NCBI GenBank assembly: GCA_024138015.1
Contig: JAMXBB010000010.1
Span: 77,249,541-77,313,540 of the forward strand
Length of the DNA stretch: 64,000 nucleotides
From: Lumnitzera littorea
Lineage: Eukaryota; Streptophyta; Magnoliopsida; Myrtales; Combretaceae
Direction of reading: 5' to 3'
Shown here: one piece after another, positions 36,728-49,450 of the stretch
Layout of the letters: each line of letters begins with the position of its first letter
How positions within the stretch are numbered: position 1 is the stretch's first letter
The notes under the pieces: model-generated
Seen by the model: the letters and a program-made list of their open reading frames with translations, nothing else
Told to the model about the DNA's origin: nothing
Databases searched by the model: none
Translations under genes and position numbers: made by a program

Positions 36728-39700
36728 TTAATTAGATTCATGGGCGTGCCATTCCACCATGGCCAAGGTATGGCGCCCACCACATGCAACAAGTTCGGCG
36801 ATCCACTGTCCTTCACTTTCATCGCTGCTAACATTTTTGGGTGGTGGAAGATTTATTGGTACCTCCATTGGCTGACCAGTCGTTACTTTCCTCCCGTATC
36901 CAAGACGCCCATGATCACCTCGACCAAACTGCATTGGCAAAAACAAAGTCGTTTTTCAAGATGAATCTGATGTTCTGCTAATATGATAGCAATAAGATCT
37001 AAATCAGACTAAAGGCAAATATACTTACCGAAAACATTCGCCCATCGCGTGTCAAAGCGACTGAGTGTGTGCCTCCACAAGACACCTAAATTACAGAGAC
37101 AGCATAAAGGTTTATCGAATATCCACCAAACATTTTCTGCCTATATCTGTAAAAAAAATGTCCTCATGCAAATTGAAACTGAAAGATAAGAATCAATTCC
37201 TTCTAAATCTTTATTTCCAGAAGATAATATTGCAAATAAGAGAACAAATCATAAATCCACGCCAGGATACCAGGAATAATCCCTATCTACTTATCGGTCT
37301 ACCCAATAGTTAGTTGAGACAGGATGCTAAAACCACTTCTTAATGCATACCAGTGCATGCTACGATGGAGTAAAATCCTGGACAAGCAAAGCAAGCATTA
37401 GAAAATCCTTTCAGTTGTTCAACATACATCCTGTAGAAGTTGGATTGCAGGACGAAATGATTCTATGCAAATTGTTCTTATGAGCCACAACTGTACCTTC
37501 TGATTCTCTTACAGATACTTGGTTAGAGTTGAAGTGTTGAACAGATAGAAAAGCTCATGTTAAAACATCTTTCAAATCTAATGAACCTTTTAAGATCCAC
37601 ATAAAGCGATAATAGCAACCAAAGTTAAACATATGCAAGTAAACAAGGATCAGAATCTTCAATACCTGAACAATATCTTCTCCATCCAAAAGATTGACCT
37701 TTTGAGGCACCATTTTACTGCTTTTATCATTGTCTCCAAAACCAAGCCGTCCATGCTCCCCTCTTCCCCATCCATATACCTGAATGCCAATGGATATGAA
37801 CAATCATTAACTTCATTTTTCAAATCTAAAAGACAAGGTTCAACCAAAAAAAAAACAAGAAGAAGAAGAAGAAAGGAAAAAAAGACATGCTAAAAAAAAG
37901 ACTGCTCCAAAAAAATTCAACATGATTAAAGAAAAACCATGGAAATGCAAATGATTTTGCAATGTAAATGCTGAACAGGGATAACTAAATACAGTAAAGT
38001 CTTAAGAGACAACTTTTCCAGTTCTTACTTGCTTCAAAAGGGGAATCAAGAAAACTGTTAAATGTTCGGATGCTTAATTGATCAACTCTGCTAAGATGCT
38101 GAGACAATTTTTACAATCTCATAAGGATACAGCTATTGCACCAAGAGGAACTAAGATTCTTACATCACCAATATCCAGTGCTTTTTCTTTGCACAGAGCA
38201 CACTAGAAGTGCTTACATCTATAATCTTTAAAGGTATATCAATCACCTTAGCAGTAAATGCATTAATTAGTATGGTAAAAATAACACATAATATTACCTC
38301 TCCATCGCGAGTTAGAGCTGTTGAATGCCATCCTCCTGCTGCAATATCAACCTTCACATTAGCAAGAAACCTATGAGTACTTTTGCCCAAAGAGAAACTA
38401 TGATTAACAGCTACAAGCATATTGGCAGTGAACAGAAATTTAATAGAGAAAAAATAGAGAATCTTATTGATCTATTTGGTACGAAATTGATTACAAACCC
38501 TAATTCCTCCAATTAAGGAGGACCATGAGCTAAAGATCACATGAGCACCATTGTTCACACTAACCAACCAACTTGGACTAAGAAAATATCGGACTGTCTA
38601 CTCTAACTCACATCCTCTTTATAGTAGTGTAACTAACAAACTAACTCATAGAAACTTCTAGACACTTACACACATCAAAACACCATAACAACTGTGCACT
38701 ATACAACATCAGAACATACAACACTACACTATACACAACACAGCACAGGTACGCCACCAGCCCTTGCACAAATACCACATACTACTACACACTAGAGAGT
38801 CATATCACATATTCTTCTTTTTTTCTATGTTCCTTTATTTATTTGTTTTTTCCAGTTCACAAGGAAAACAGTCCAAGCAAATAAATCAACCACTTCAAAG
38901 AAACAGCTCTTTGCTCATATACTAAGAGTGGGATCAGCATGTAAAACTGACAATAAAATAACTCAAATGTAGAATAATTTATACCTGCATAGTAAATTGT
39001 AGAAGTAGGACAGAATACATTGGTTGAAGAAACAGTTGATTGTAATATATGCTAGCTAAACATGATTTTTGCTAGAAAGAGATTGAATAGCATATACAAA
39101 CCAAATTAAGATCGGTAAGCCCGTGAACAGGGATTGGTTGAGATCGGGGTTGGGTGTCTCCAGTGCCAAGTTGTCCATATTCGTTGTTTCCCCATGCCCA
39201 TAAAGTTCCCTCCTCTTGAAGAGCCAAGTTATGGAATGCGCCCACAGCAATTAGCCTAACCTTGTCAAGACCTTGGACACGTACAGGAACAGCAATTTGT
39301 TTGCTGGAAGACAAGTTGATAGACAATGGAATGAATCCCACAACATCAATATTAAACTAACATTCCATGACGGATGATTAAGATATCAAGTCAGGTCATT
39401 ACATACATGTCACCAGGAGGCCATGGTTGACCCCATGTCCATACATGGCCTTCACGTGTTAGTACAACAGAGTGAGTGCCTCCAGCAGCTACCTATAAAA
39501 GAGCAATAAGAAACTATTATAATAAAAATCTGGATGCTAGAAAGGCAAGAACAATGTCGCATCGGGAAAGTTCATTGCTGCACATTATCAACGAGCAATG
39601 AATCCTTATCTAATGAATCTAACATTTCATAGAACAGACTTAGTTTTCTTGGCTTTTTCAGTCATGCCAAAAATCTCATATAATCAGACTATCCTTTTTG

Positions 39701-41821
39701 ACAAACAAAGAAGAGGAAAAAGAGAAAATAAATCACTACATAACATAGAAACAGATTCCTCATTCTAGCAAAACACAATGAATGCTTCTTATAGTAGAGT
39801 TTGAGAATGAGTATGCACAAAAGAAGTAGCATGCAAGGAGTCATAGACTCTTCCACTGCTTCAAACATATTCGATCACAAATGCCTCAGGAACTGACATC
39901 ACATAAAGTCTATACAAAATTATTTTACATTCTTTTAGCTAAGTGCAGTCAATTGCTTTACAAATGGCTTAAAAAATATCAATCAAGAGAACCATATCAC
40001 CATCAGAGGCACTTGCTGCATTACAATTCTTTCCAGGAACTTGGACCGAGAATAAGGAAATCACCTGGCGAACTACAAGTTTTGGTGCACAACGTTGAGG
40101 AATCACAATATCCCTTCTCAATGGCTTCCCAGTGTCATCTTTCTTGCCAGGATCTTCACCACACTGTCCATACTCGTTCCCTCCTATACATATGTATATT
40201 ATTCAAACTTCTTTTAGAGAGCCACTAAAGATCTCCCAAAAATCAACATTGTAGCAGCCTTCAAGGACCCAAAGAAACATATCTCCGATATAAAGCACCA
40301 ATTTTTTGGTATTCCATATATATATATATAAATTACATTATTGTTTTGATTAAAGAAACAATACATAAGATAGACATAGATTATACCCCAAGCATATGCA
40401 CGGCCTTGATCATCAACAGCCAAACAATGCCATCCACCAATAGCAGCCTAATCATTAAATCTTATTAACGATAACTCAAATAAAGCAGCATCATTTGACA
40501 ACAAAGAAAAATGACTACAACAATAAGCAAGCTTAAGTTCATTACCTGAACAATCTTGACATTAGCAAGAGCTTTAACCTGACTTGGTATGTTTTCAGTC
40601 TTTTTTTCAGGTGGATGGCCAAGTGTCCCTCTCTGGTTCCAACCCCATGTAAACAGCTGTAATAAAACCAATTCAGAACGGTCAAATTACTTGTTAACAA
40701 TCACATCTTGAACACTTCCATCAAAAGATTACTCTTATTTAAAATGACCTAACAAATAAAGGTGTCTTTTTCTTTACAAAAATACTCCTCATGACATTAA
40801 GAATAGAAAATAAGCTGATGGATACCAAATTGTCTCGATTTCAAACGGAAACATTCAATTAGAAATGTGGAATATAATTTCCCCTTTAAACCAATAACAC
40901 TCAAGTTTTTCGCAATTCTGATTTATGTCGAAATGAGTGGAGGGCTGGCAATAGCCAACACAATATACTAACACAGATGGACTCCATACATATAAAATAT
41001 ACAAAACCTGCGACAAAAATGCGAAATCCAATACAACGCAGCTTCCCAAAAAGTGAAATCAATGCAGCATGAAATGACAAGAATATGCAATAAGTTAACT
41101 ATTAGGCATATATCACCAATTTTACATATTTAGACAATGCCATGAATTCGACCCAAATGAAACAGCACGGTTTTCCAAAGGAATTGCCACCTCTAGGGAC
41201 AATCTCGTCAGCTACTGAAAGCTGCCGTTACCTTTACCACCACTTTCTACCGAGGAAGCAGACGAATTATATGGTCCATTAAGAAGAGCCCAGAAATTTG
41301 CTAAAAGACAGGATTAAACTTTTCAATTTTGTACAATATCGTTTACACATTTCACCGATGACAAGTTTCATGAAGAGGTGAATATATGAAAACGTGAAAA
41401 CTTTCTTCTGGGGGGTGGGGAGACTTCTAAACCAGCGCTCTTGGACTTCTGTCATCATTTTCTAATGAACAACTACAAGTGAGAGAACATAAAATTAAAA
41501 AGAAAAAGAAAAAGAAAAAGTAGAGACCTTTCCCTCCTCACAAATAGCAAGAGAGTTTCGACTACCAGCAACAACAGAGCGAACATTCTCAGACTCCAGA
41601 GCTTTGACTACACAAACCAATTCTTTCTCTTCATTGTTTCCAACACCCAGCTGCCCATCTTCTCCGGAACCCCTGGAAATGTCCAAACCCTTTCACGTTA
41701 GGCAACCATTTGACCGAAAAGGAACATCTTTAGACAAAATGGTGGCAAAAGAAATATGGGTTATGTTTGGTTTTTCATATTACCAAGTTATTACGGCAGA
41801 AGGTGTAGTAGAAGAAGACAT
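36728..41821 (-). CDS. RCC1-repeat beta-propeller protein, eleven exons
   Basis: Exons in transcript order: 41821-41784, 41672-41528, 40656-40546, 40447-40387, 40183-40065, 39492-39407, 39303-39102, 38351-38298, 37779-37666, 37085-37029, 36928-36728. All GT...AG, all phases close, 395 aa. About seven RCC1 repeats are visible: WGSGEDGQLGVG (13-24), LFTWGWNQRGTLG (62-74), YAWGGNEYGQCG (116-127), VWTWGQPWPPGD (175-186), LWAWGNNEYGQLG, VYGWGRGEHGRLGFG (273-287) and FGRGDHGRLGYG (330-341). Between them lie GG(W/T)H(S/C) blade motifs, for example AAGGTHSVVLTREG, AAGGWHSTALTRDG and SCGGTHSVALTRDG, and it ends in ACGGRHTLAMVEW. The first exon encodes only MSSSTTPSAVIT plus part of Trp13. The family includes UVR8, but the long acidic UVR8-type C-terminal tail is absent and the sequence resembles a separate conserved plant RCC1 protein. 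Molecular role unknown. Confidence 0.95.
38430..38815. repeat. possible repeat insertion in RCC1 intron 7
   Basis: Intron 7 (38352-39101) is the longest after the first few. Its middle carries a minus-strand TATAAAG-type box (near 38618-38627) and a CA/AC-rich tract (38690-38800), unlike the neighbouring introns. It resembles solo-LTR sequence, but no boundaries or partner copy were found. Confidence 0.25.
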
Positions 41822-42104
41822 AACCCCGAAAGCAAATAGTGTGCTAGTGAAGAAGGTAAGGCAACTTATACTAGGGAAGTGTAATTTTAGGTATGTATGT
41901 TTTTTTTAAATTTGTATTGGGCTGGGTTCCTATTCCTTTGTTCGTAGGTTTTCGTGTCAAATCTTAATAAGATGAAAAGAAGACTTTGGTCGAAGTTGGT
42001 GCTGTGGCGAATCGGATTCGGATATGTGTATTGAATTGATGTGTCGTCTATCGTCTATTGTCTAGCTGGCGCAAGTGCACAGTAGGGTTTTTTTTTTTGT
42101 TTTT
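41822..42104 (-). promoter_or_regulatory. RCC1 gene 5' flank
   Basis: Only about 280 bp separate the RCC1 start codon from the foldback-like element, so the leader and core promoter are expected here or inside that element. I see no clear TATA box at a fixed distance. Confidence 0.35.
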
Positions 42105-43255
42105 TTAACAAAAGGGTATTAAAGAGAATTTTATATTTAAAACTCAAACATTTACATCTTTTCTATCATAATTTTAAGCATTTCAAAATTCTTATTTAAA
42201 TTCTCTACATTTAAAAATATTATCAAATAAATACTTTCATTAAGGCCATTAAGTTTTCTATCTATTTGTATCATGTGACACATTTTTATTGGCTTACTTT
42301 TTTATTAAACAAATATTATAATAAAATATCTTTAAAATAAATAAAATAATAAATAAAGTAAAAAAATTAAAAAAAAAAGGAAAATTATAAAAAAAGAACA
42401 AACAAATAATAAACAATATATAAATATATATAATAATAAACATATAATTTTATTAAAATTACAATAAAATAAGAAAAATAAAATAATAAGAAATTTATAA
42501 AAAAAGAAAAAGAGAAACCTTTTGATAAAAGGAAATTGATTCCTACCATTCCCTAACCTAGGGGTAGTCGAAACTAGCACCAAGTGAGAATATATCATAC
42601 AACTGACAATTGGCTATGAGTAACGACTTACCGACTTAAGGTGATTGTGTAACTTGATAGAGACTTAATTAAGTTTGAATCCTTTTTCTTATTTTTTTAA
42701 AATTTTTTCACCTGTTAGGCTAGTGGGCAGCTAAATGTATGTCACACGACCCACTTTTTTAATAAGTTACAACCTTTTGTTACTTGGTATTAATTTTGGC
42801 CACCCTAAGATTAAAGGTTAATGCAACCCTCTATAGTTTACCGTCAATTAGTCTTTGGTCTTGGGGTGGACTAAATAAATTTTCTTTATAAAAAATTTTC
42901 CATTTTTTTATTTTATTGCAATTTTAATAGAGGGATATATATATATATGTATGTTTATTATTTGTTTTTTCTTTTTTTATAATTTTTCCTCTTTTTTGGA
43001 ATTTTTCTGAAATTTTTTACTTTTTATTATTTTATTTATTTTTAATATATTAATATTTAATTAATAAAAAAGGTAATCTAATCAAAATGTGTCACGTAGC
43101 ATAAATGGATAGAAAACTTAACAGTGTTAACGAAAGTGTTTATTTGATAGTACTTGTAAACATAAGACTTAAATAAAAATTCTAAAAATTTAGGACTCAA
43201 ACAGAAATGATGGAAAATTTTAAGTCCTAAATATGTAATTTTTTCCCTTTTTATT
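42105..43255. mobile_element. foldback-like element with about 400 bp inverted arms
   Basis: The left arm (about 42105-42510) is the imperfect reverse complement of the right arm (about 42885-43255), separated by about 370 bp. Matching blocks are easily seen: AAGTTTTCTATC(T/C)AT, GTGACACATTTT(T/G)AT and ATCAAATAAA(T/C)ACTTTC on the left strand appear as reverse complements in 43085-43160. Outer ends are A/G-rich on the left (AAAAGGG) and CCCTTTT on the right. There is no transposase. Such structure fits a non-autonomous foldback or long-TIR DNA element. A minus-strand open frame in the left arm is low-complexity and not a gene. Confidence 0.75.
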
Positions 43256-43289
43256 TATAAAACATTGGCTGCATTACAAGGTGGCTACA

Positions 43290-44560
43290 AGCTATATTGC
43301 CCTTTCATTGTGAAAACCAAAGATAGTTCAAGGAATTTTATATTCCCTTTACATTACACGGCCAATAGAATCTAATAAACGATGTAATAAACATTCATAT
43401 GAAGGGACAAAAAACAACTCCTCCTCCATATAACCTTCCCTTCTAATCCTTCGTGCTATCCAATTTGCTAAAAGGTTACCTTCCTTGGGCACAAAAGTAA
43501 TCCAAACATTTTCAAAGGAAGAAAACAAAGATCACATGAAAGAATTTGTTTAGTATACTTGTTTCCTTAGAGAGTAGATGATTTGAAATTTTTGAGTTCA
43601 TATTAACTTTTACTCACTTAAATCCCATTTTCTTTTTCTAGATTTCTAAGCCCCAATATAACTCCCATAACTCAGCACTTAGAATGTTCACTTCCCCAAT
43701 GTTATGTAAGTAACCCATTATCCATCTACCTAACTCGTTTCTTATTACTCCCTTAGTTATAGCTTTTCCATTACTTTCTTAAAGAGATGCATCTAAATTT
43801 AGTTTTACCCAACCAGGGGTAAGGCTTCTCATGCCACTCCTCTTAACTCTATTTTGTATAGTGTTTTTTGTTGCCTTGTAAACCTAAAATTTCATGAGCA
43901 AGATTATGGGTTACGTGCTGAAGTTCCTCTTAACAAGTAATATGTTGAAATAAACCATTATTCCTTGTTTTCCACAAAGTCTAAAGGCTAAAACTAAAAA
44001 CAATTGCCCACAATGGATTTTTAGTGTATAGCTCAAATTTATTATACTTGCAATTATCCTTTATCTACCTTTCAGTTCCATGTTCTGGCTTTGATCCATC
44101 TAGTTAAGCCATATTTTACACCAAAAATTTTTTGCTCCTAGACATGATCTAAGGACATACTCTATGGATTCAACTTCACTTGGACATAGACAACATTTGT
44201 CTAGTACTTGGTTAATAATCTTATCAACATTGTTCACTGTAGGTAAAGAATTATTTATTGCTTTTCAAATGAATAATTTACCTTTAGGTACTAAGGGACT
44301 TTTCTAAACCCATATGTAATCTTCAAAAGATACTATTTCATTTTCCCCTATTCTTTCATCAATTTCTTTCAATTGTTTATGCCTAGTAGAGTTTAAGGAG
44401 AAGTAGTAGCTACCACTTAGTTGATTAGATAAGGATATTTGGCTAATTTTGTTACTTAGCCATTCTAAAATAGGATAAGTAATAATTTCTTCACACTATA
44501 CCATTTCTAATATCCATTACTGGTTCTTTCTCAATTCCTTCCATAAGTTATATCCACTCC
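43290..44560 (-). mobile_element. LINE ORF2 3' remnant (zf-RVT and RNase H-like), minus strand
   Basis: On the minus strand from about 44400 to 44130: YIWV-KSPLVPKGKLFI, AINNSLPTVNNVDKII and CCLCPSEVESIEYVLRSCLG match the region from the WKxxxPPKVKxFxW block to the zf-RVT Cys/His cluster. From about 43800 to 43500 LNLDASL carries the first RNase H Asp, and KGVIRNELGRWIMGYLHNIG with ILSAELWELYWGLE carries the catalytic Glu. Stops are frequent. The more N-terminal RT is not found here, so the fragment is 5' truncated, as is usual for LINEs. Confidence 0.85.
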
Positions 44561-44939
44561 TAATTCTAATTTCTCCCTTTTCAGTCTACTTTTTATATCT
44601 TTTTACAATGATTTTAGCCTAATATCCTAAAACTTAACTCTATTTTTTATACCAAAAGTGTATTTTTACTAATAAATACACTAGGTCGTATATATGGTAA
44701 TAAATCGGTGAGAACCAAGTCAAACTCACAAGAAATGCTATACTAGTTCTCAATTGTGTTTGTCTCAAACACTATAAGCATGGGTTCAATTTTCAAAGAA
44801 ATGCTTGATTTTGATGGCTACAAAAATTTTGGGGGAAATTGCAATTATTCTTCTTAAACTTTTATTTAGGTGCAGATTTATCCTTTAAATTTTTAAATGT
44901 TGCAAATTATTTCTCTAAACTTTGATAAATTGATAACAT

Positions 44940-45355
44940 AAAAGACATTTCTATTTTAGTTAAAAAGTGACATTATAATCAAAGTTTAAGGGCTCTTAAA
45001 GTATACCTCGATAAGTTCAAGGGGTGTTTCTACACTAAAGTCAAAATTTAAAGGAGTTGTTGTTAACCTATGGGTTCTATTGGTAATTTATTAAAGTTTA
45101 AGAGAGTCATTTGTATTTTTTTGAAAATTTGTGAAGTCTATTGGTAATATAAAAGATATTTCCTATTTTAGTTAAAAAGTGACACTATAATCAAAGTTTA
45201 AGGGTTCTTAAAATATATCCCAATAAGTCTAAGGGTATTTCTACACTAAAATCAAAATTTAAGGGAGTTATTTTTAACCTATGGGGTTTATTAACAATTT
45301 ATTAAAATTTAGAGGAGTTATTTGCATTTTCTTCAAAATTTTGTGTAACCCAACC
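44940..45355. repeat. tandem direct duplication, unit about 211 bp
   Basis: AAAAGA(C/T)ATTTC(C)TATTTTAGTTAAAAAGTGACA starts at 44940 and again at 45151. The rest of each unit corresponds, including AATCAAAGTTTAAGGG, TTTCTACACTAAA and AACCTATGGG. The second unit differs by substitutions and a few indels. Confidence 0.88.
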
Positions 45356-45419
45356 TATCATTGTGATAAACTTCAAAGGCAATTATTCTTTTATTGATGC
45401 AAATCCACAAACACATAGC

Positions 45420-46370
45420 GAGCATGAACCATTAATGGGTATTCAACATTCAAGTGAGATAAGGAATAGGAAGTGAAAGGGGTTTTTTACTATGAATTTA
45501 TATAGATATTACACACTAAGACACAAACATAATCAAGGATTGAGCTCAAAATAGAGTCCAATATGACTCATAAACACTAAATGTCACTCAGGTTTTAAAT
45601 AGGAGGTTGGATGTAACTCATTAACTCGTTCAAATAAAAGGTTCACCACAATCTTAAAGTTGAGATTGATAAGAATACAAAAAATATTAAAGAATTAATC
45701 AGCACTCAATAATCCGGAAGAGGCAAGCTCTAAGAGCTTAAGAATATGCTTGCTCAAAAGAATGTTCAAGTGTAATCAATGTCTGTGAATTCTTTTCCCA
45801 TCATTCATCGTTAATTACAAAAGTTGCTATTTATAGTAAATTCTAAAACCCTAGTAACAAAAGTGTAAATAATATATAAGACTCTTAAGCCCTAAAGAAT
45901 TGCTCACAATTGAAATAAAGAAAATATTTACAAAGTATACAAAACTATACATTCAACAGAGTGGTCGACATGCAGTCATCCGAGCTGTTTGTAAGAGCCG
46001 ACCCAAGTAAGGGCTGATTGGTAGTCGAGTGTTCGAGCTGGGGTAGGATGTTTGGAAGTCTTATTATGTTTGGTCGAGCTCCTTATGCGATCAGCCCACA
46101 ATTGCTACACTTATGGATTGCTTAGCATTAGCTTTCCTGTACTATGCTGAGCTGTTCTTTGGCCTTAAAGCTTCAACCATTTAGTCTCTTACCACCTTGG
46201 CAGATGACAAACTTGATGCTAAATGATTCCTTTTCCTCCTTTCTTCCTTTTATTATCAGTTCAGCTTTAGCAAGAGTAGATCAGTCTCGAGTTAGGATAG
46301 TTTGGCTTCAGCTTTTAGTAAGTCTGCATTAGCTTCTGACAGGTTAGCCTCAACTTGAGGATTGTCATGG
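45420..46370 (-). repeat. dispersed repeat R1-like, copy 2 (probable solo LTR, minus)
   Basis: Blocks shared with the copies at 13.6 and 60.4 kb: a TTGCTATTTATAGTA word (minus-strand TATA box, near 45822), GTAAATAATATATAA(G/A)(A/G)CT about 40 bp later, and then a GC-richer part beginning GTGGTCGACATGCAGTCAT, comparable with GTCAGCATACGGTCATTTGG at 60898. No coding domain. Boundaries approximate. Confidence 0.5.
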
Positions 46371-46429
46371 ATTGATTTCTATCATCTATCTTAGTTCTTC
46401 TTTTATTTTCAATGATCTTGTTTTTTTTT

Positions 46430-46640
46430 TCTTACCAACTAAGGGAAATAATATATATTAACACATAATTAAGAAGTACAATGTCTCCCAAGGCTATATA
46501 ACAAGTTCTACATATAAGACTTTTCTTATAAGATTTGTTGAATTAACACCCCAAAAACACATGCTCTAGCCCTTTTGCCTTGGGAAGCTAACCAATCAAT
46601 AATAGCATTAGCTTTCCTATTAACTAGTGCAAAGATACAA
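46430..46640 (-). mobile_element. LINE 3' end fragment (RNase H tail), minus strand
   Basis: The minus-strand translation from about 46620 reads NRKANAIIDWLASQGKRARA and continues FGVLIQQIL. This matches the REANxxADWLA motif and tail that end the RNase H-like domain of plant LINEs. It is a different copy from the one at 43.3-44.6 kb, which has its own end. Confidence 0.6.
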
Positions 46641-47299
46641 ATCAAGTTAATAATTTTATTTTATTGTATATATATATATATATATATATTTGCCAAAGAT
46701 AATATTTAGTCATGATTTTTTTTCTTTTCTCAATTATTTTGAATTAGTTTCTCAAAAAGTATACTTGTTCAAGATATGGTTACATGGTAAGGATATTAAG
46801 AAACACTATCAACATATTGGTTATAACAATCCATAAGATATAGTTCATAAAGTATCGTAGGTATTATCCTGAGCATAAGGACCAATTTCATTAAGTCCCC
46901 GTTAAGTTAATGTAAGCTTCGTAATTAGGTGTTCAGAAGTCGATACATAAAATTTACGGCCATTAGATAAGTTGACCGATTAGGTCCAAAATTTACAATT
47001 GAGTTAGAAATAATAGTAAAAGTAATCCCCTAAGTTTGAATTTAGAATTGTAAATAATTAAATAATTAAATATTATAATATTAAGTTATATATCTATTGT
47101 TTGTTATTTATCGGAAATATATAAAATGAGTTTCGATAATTAACGAATTGATAGAAATAAATTATATGCATTACGTGTAAATAATATTTAGATTATTTAT
47201 TTGTATTATATATGTATTACGTGTAGATAACAATACTCGAAATTAATTAAATACCTAAAATATGTTAAAATAATACTAACTAATTAAGAAAAATTCGAA
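46641..47299. other. unassigned AT-rich sequence with AT microsatellite
   Basis: TATATA run at 46668-46690. Nothing else recognised. Confidence 0.4.
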
Positions 47300-49450
47300 A
47301 AAAATCAAGGAAAAGACTAGAAAGTGTAGAAATGTATAGATATCGAGCATGACATGTTGGGATTTGAAGAAAGAAAATCAACAAATAAGATTAAGCCAAA
47401 TAAAAATTGAAAAGGAAGAAGAAAAGGGACATTTGGCATAAGGAAAATTAAAGAGAGACCTAAACCCCATTATAAATTTAGAAACTCTCTTCCAAAATTC
47501 ATTTTGAGCACATAAGAGCCTAGAAAAATTAGAGATAGATAAAAAAGAGATGAGAGAATATTTTTACAAAAATTAACAAAAATAGTATGCAATTAAGGCA
47601 TTAGAAAAGATCATATTTTCAATGACCACCTACAAAAGCATGGACACCATCACCAAACAGCTAACCCATTGCCTAAAGCTGTCGACATAGTGGGAGCTAC
47701 TGCTGGTGGCTAGAAGCCATTCGATCAATGAGTTCTAAATTACATTCCAATTTTGTTTAATTTATTAAAATTATCAAATTAATCTAGAAAATTATGAAAT
47801 TTAGCATTCAGAAGTATTTTTGTATGTAGATTTAGGGAAAAATGTTAATTTGATAAAATTATATCTCAGGATATACCACATTTGAGAAATCATTAAATCC
47901 GAGCTAATTTTCGCTTTTGATTTAAATGATCTTAATGATGTAATTTTAACCCCAAAATTTTTGTGTATACTGTTTAAGGTATATATATCAGTGTTATAAA
48001 GAGATATTAAAATTAATTTTCTAAGATTTTACTTAATTTTTAAGTCTTAAAATCATACATAAAAAGTAATTTTTAAACTTATTTTGCTGATATAAGGTTA
48101 ATTTAATAAAAATTATGATTTAGGATATATTTAGACATCTTGAAATGCTAGTTGATGAAAAGAGATGGTATTTATGGTGTTAAGAAGGCTAAATGTGTAT
48201 AATATGTGTATAGTATGTAATAGCATAGAACATGTGAAAATGGAAAATAAGTGAATGAAGTATATTAAAATAAATTTTTAATATTATAATAACATAATAT
48301 AAATTTAGGAAATTAAGTGAAAAATATAAGTTATTTTCGCATTAAGAGCAAAATTTAAGAGTTAGATTAAGAATGAAGTGTATAGTATAAACTAAAATAT
48401 TAGTTAAGAGCTAAATAGAAAATTTACGATACCTAAGTGTAATTAGATGAATTTCACATATTGGTTCGGAAGAAGTTCCTAAGGTTTACAAATAAAATTG
48501 TAATGAGAAGCCAAATTAGAGTCTAAATTAAGAACTAATTCAAAAACTAAATCAGAAGCTAATCTAAGATTGATTTGGTTATAAGTAATATAAAACTTGG
48601 ATAATTGGGTAAAATTATAATTTAGAAGCTTATATGTAAAAAGGGAATAAATAATAAAAGGGATATTTATATTATATGAACAAGCAGTGATAAGTTGACC
48701 TTGCGTCAAGTTTGAATGATCAAATCAAGAATTTCAAGTAAGTTAGAATCAATACTCCATTACATTTTAGAGTACTATATTATAGTACTTGGAGGCTTAG
48801 GATTGTTTTTGTTTATGCTTGTATGTAGATCCTTATGTGTATTCTTGTCTGTCTCTAATTATTTAGCTGTATATTATGCTTTGCTTTGGTGATTTATGGT
48901 GGTTTGTATGGAGTGAAATTATTTGATCATCTGAATTAGACTTAGCTATATTTAACCTAAACCCCTTAATTAGACATGTATTGTAACATTTTAAGGAACG
49001 ACTAAGATTCTCCAATCAAATATAGATACTTTTGAAAAGGATAGTATTGAAGCATAATGATCATTTCTTCATTTTTAGTCAAACTAAGTGATAGGAGAGG
49101 AAGTAGCGGTAACAATAGGGGCAATGATTCAAAGCATAATCACGGGGGAAGCAGTGCTTTTGTTGCACAAACCTAGGTTTGTGTAGGTTTGGTTGCACAA
49201 ACCTAGGTTTGGTTGTGACCTATTGTATAAGCGTTGAAACTCCTCAAACTTAGATTACAGCAAGTGAAATTTCTCTAAATTGACAATAAACTGAATAACG
49301 TTGTGTAATGGTATTTGTATATTGCATTGCATTTAATTAATTGTTTGAGAACCTTGCTTGTGTTTATTATACAGTCTTATGTTTCCATCCCTACTCACGG
49401 AGCTATTGATTACTCATGCCCTTATAAATTTTATTTTAGGTGACAATCCA
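47300..49450 (+). repeat. dispersed repeat R2, plus copy (LTR-like)
   Basis: Read forwards, this segment matches the reverse complement of 62050-64000 in order. There is a TATAAAT-type box near 47471 followed by a leader; a CTAGAAGCCATTCGA block (47711) matching the GAAGCC...TTCGAA block at 63680-63700; CTAGAAAATTATGAAATTTA near 47785, also near 63605-63625; an AGGAACGACTAAGATTCTCC block (48993) matching 62350-62390; and a CTTGGAGGCTTAGGATTGT block (48790) matching 62570-62590. Promoter-like start and lack of coding sequence suggest a long LTR. Confidence 0.6.
49163..49211. repeat. two 14-bp palindromes in a 30-bp tandem repeat
   Basis: TTGCACAAACCTAGGTTTG occurs at 49163-49181 and 49193-49211. 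Each copy contains the perfect palindrome CAAACCTAGGTTTG. Together they could form a small cruciform or bind a dimeric factor. Found inside the R2-like repeat. Confidence 0.85.

Noticed and set aside
39881..40228. Longest plus-strand frame near the RCC1 gene (115 codons)
   Set aside because: It is antisense to RCC1 exon 5 and its introns; no family motif.
41604..41909. Plus-strand frame of 101 codons
   Set aside because: It lies over RCC1 exons 1 and 2 on the opposite strand and has no domain of its own.
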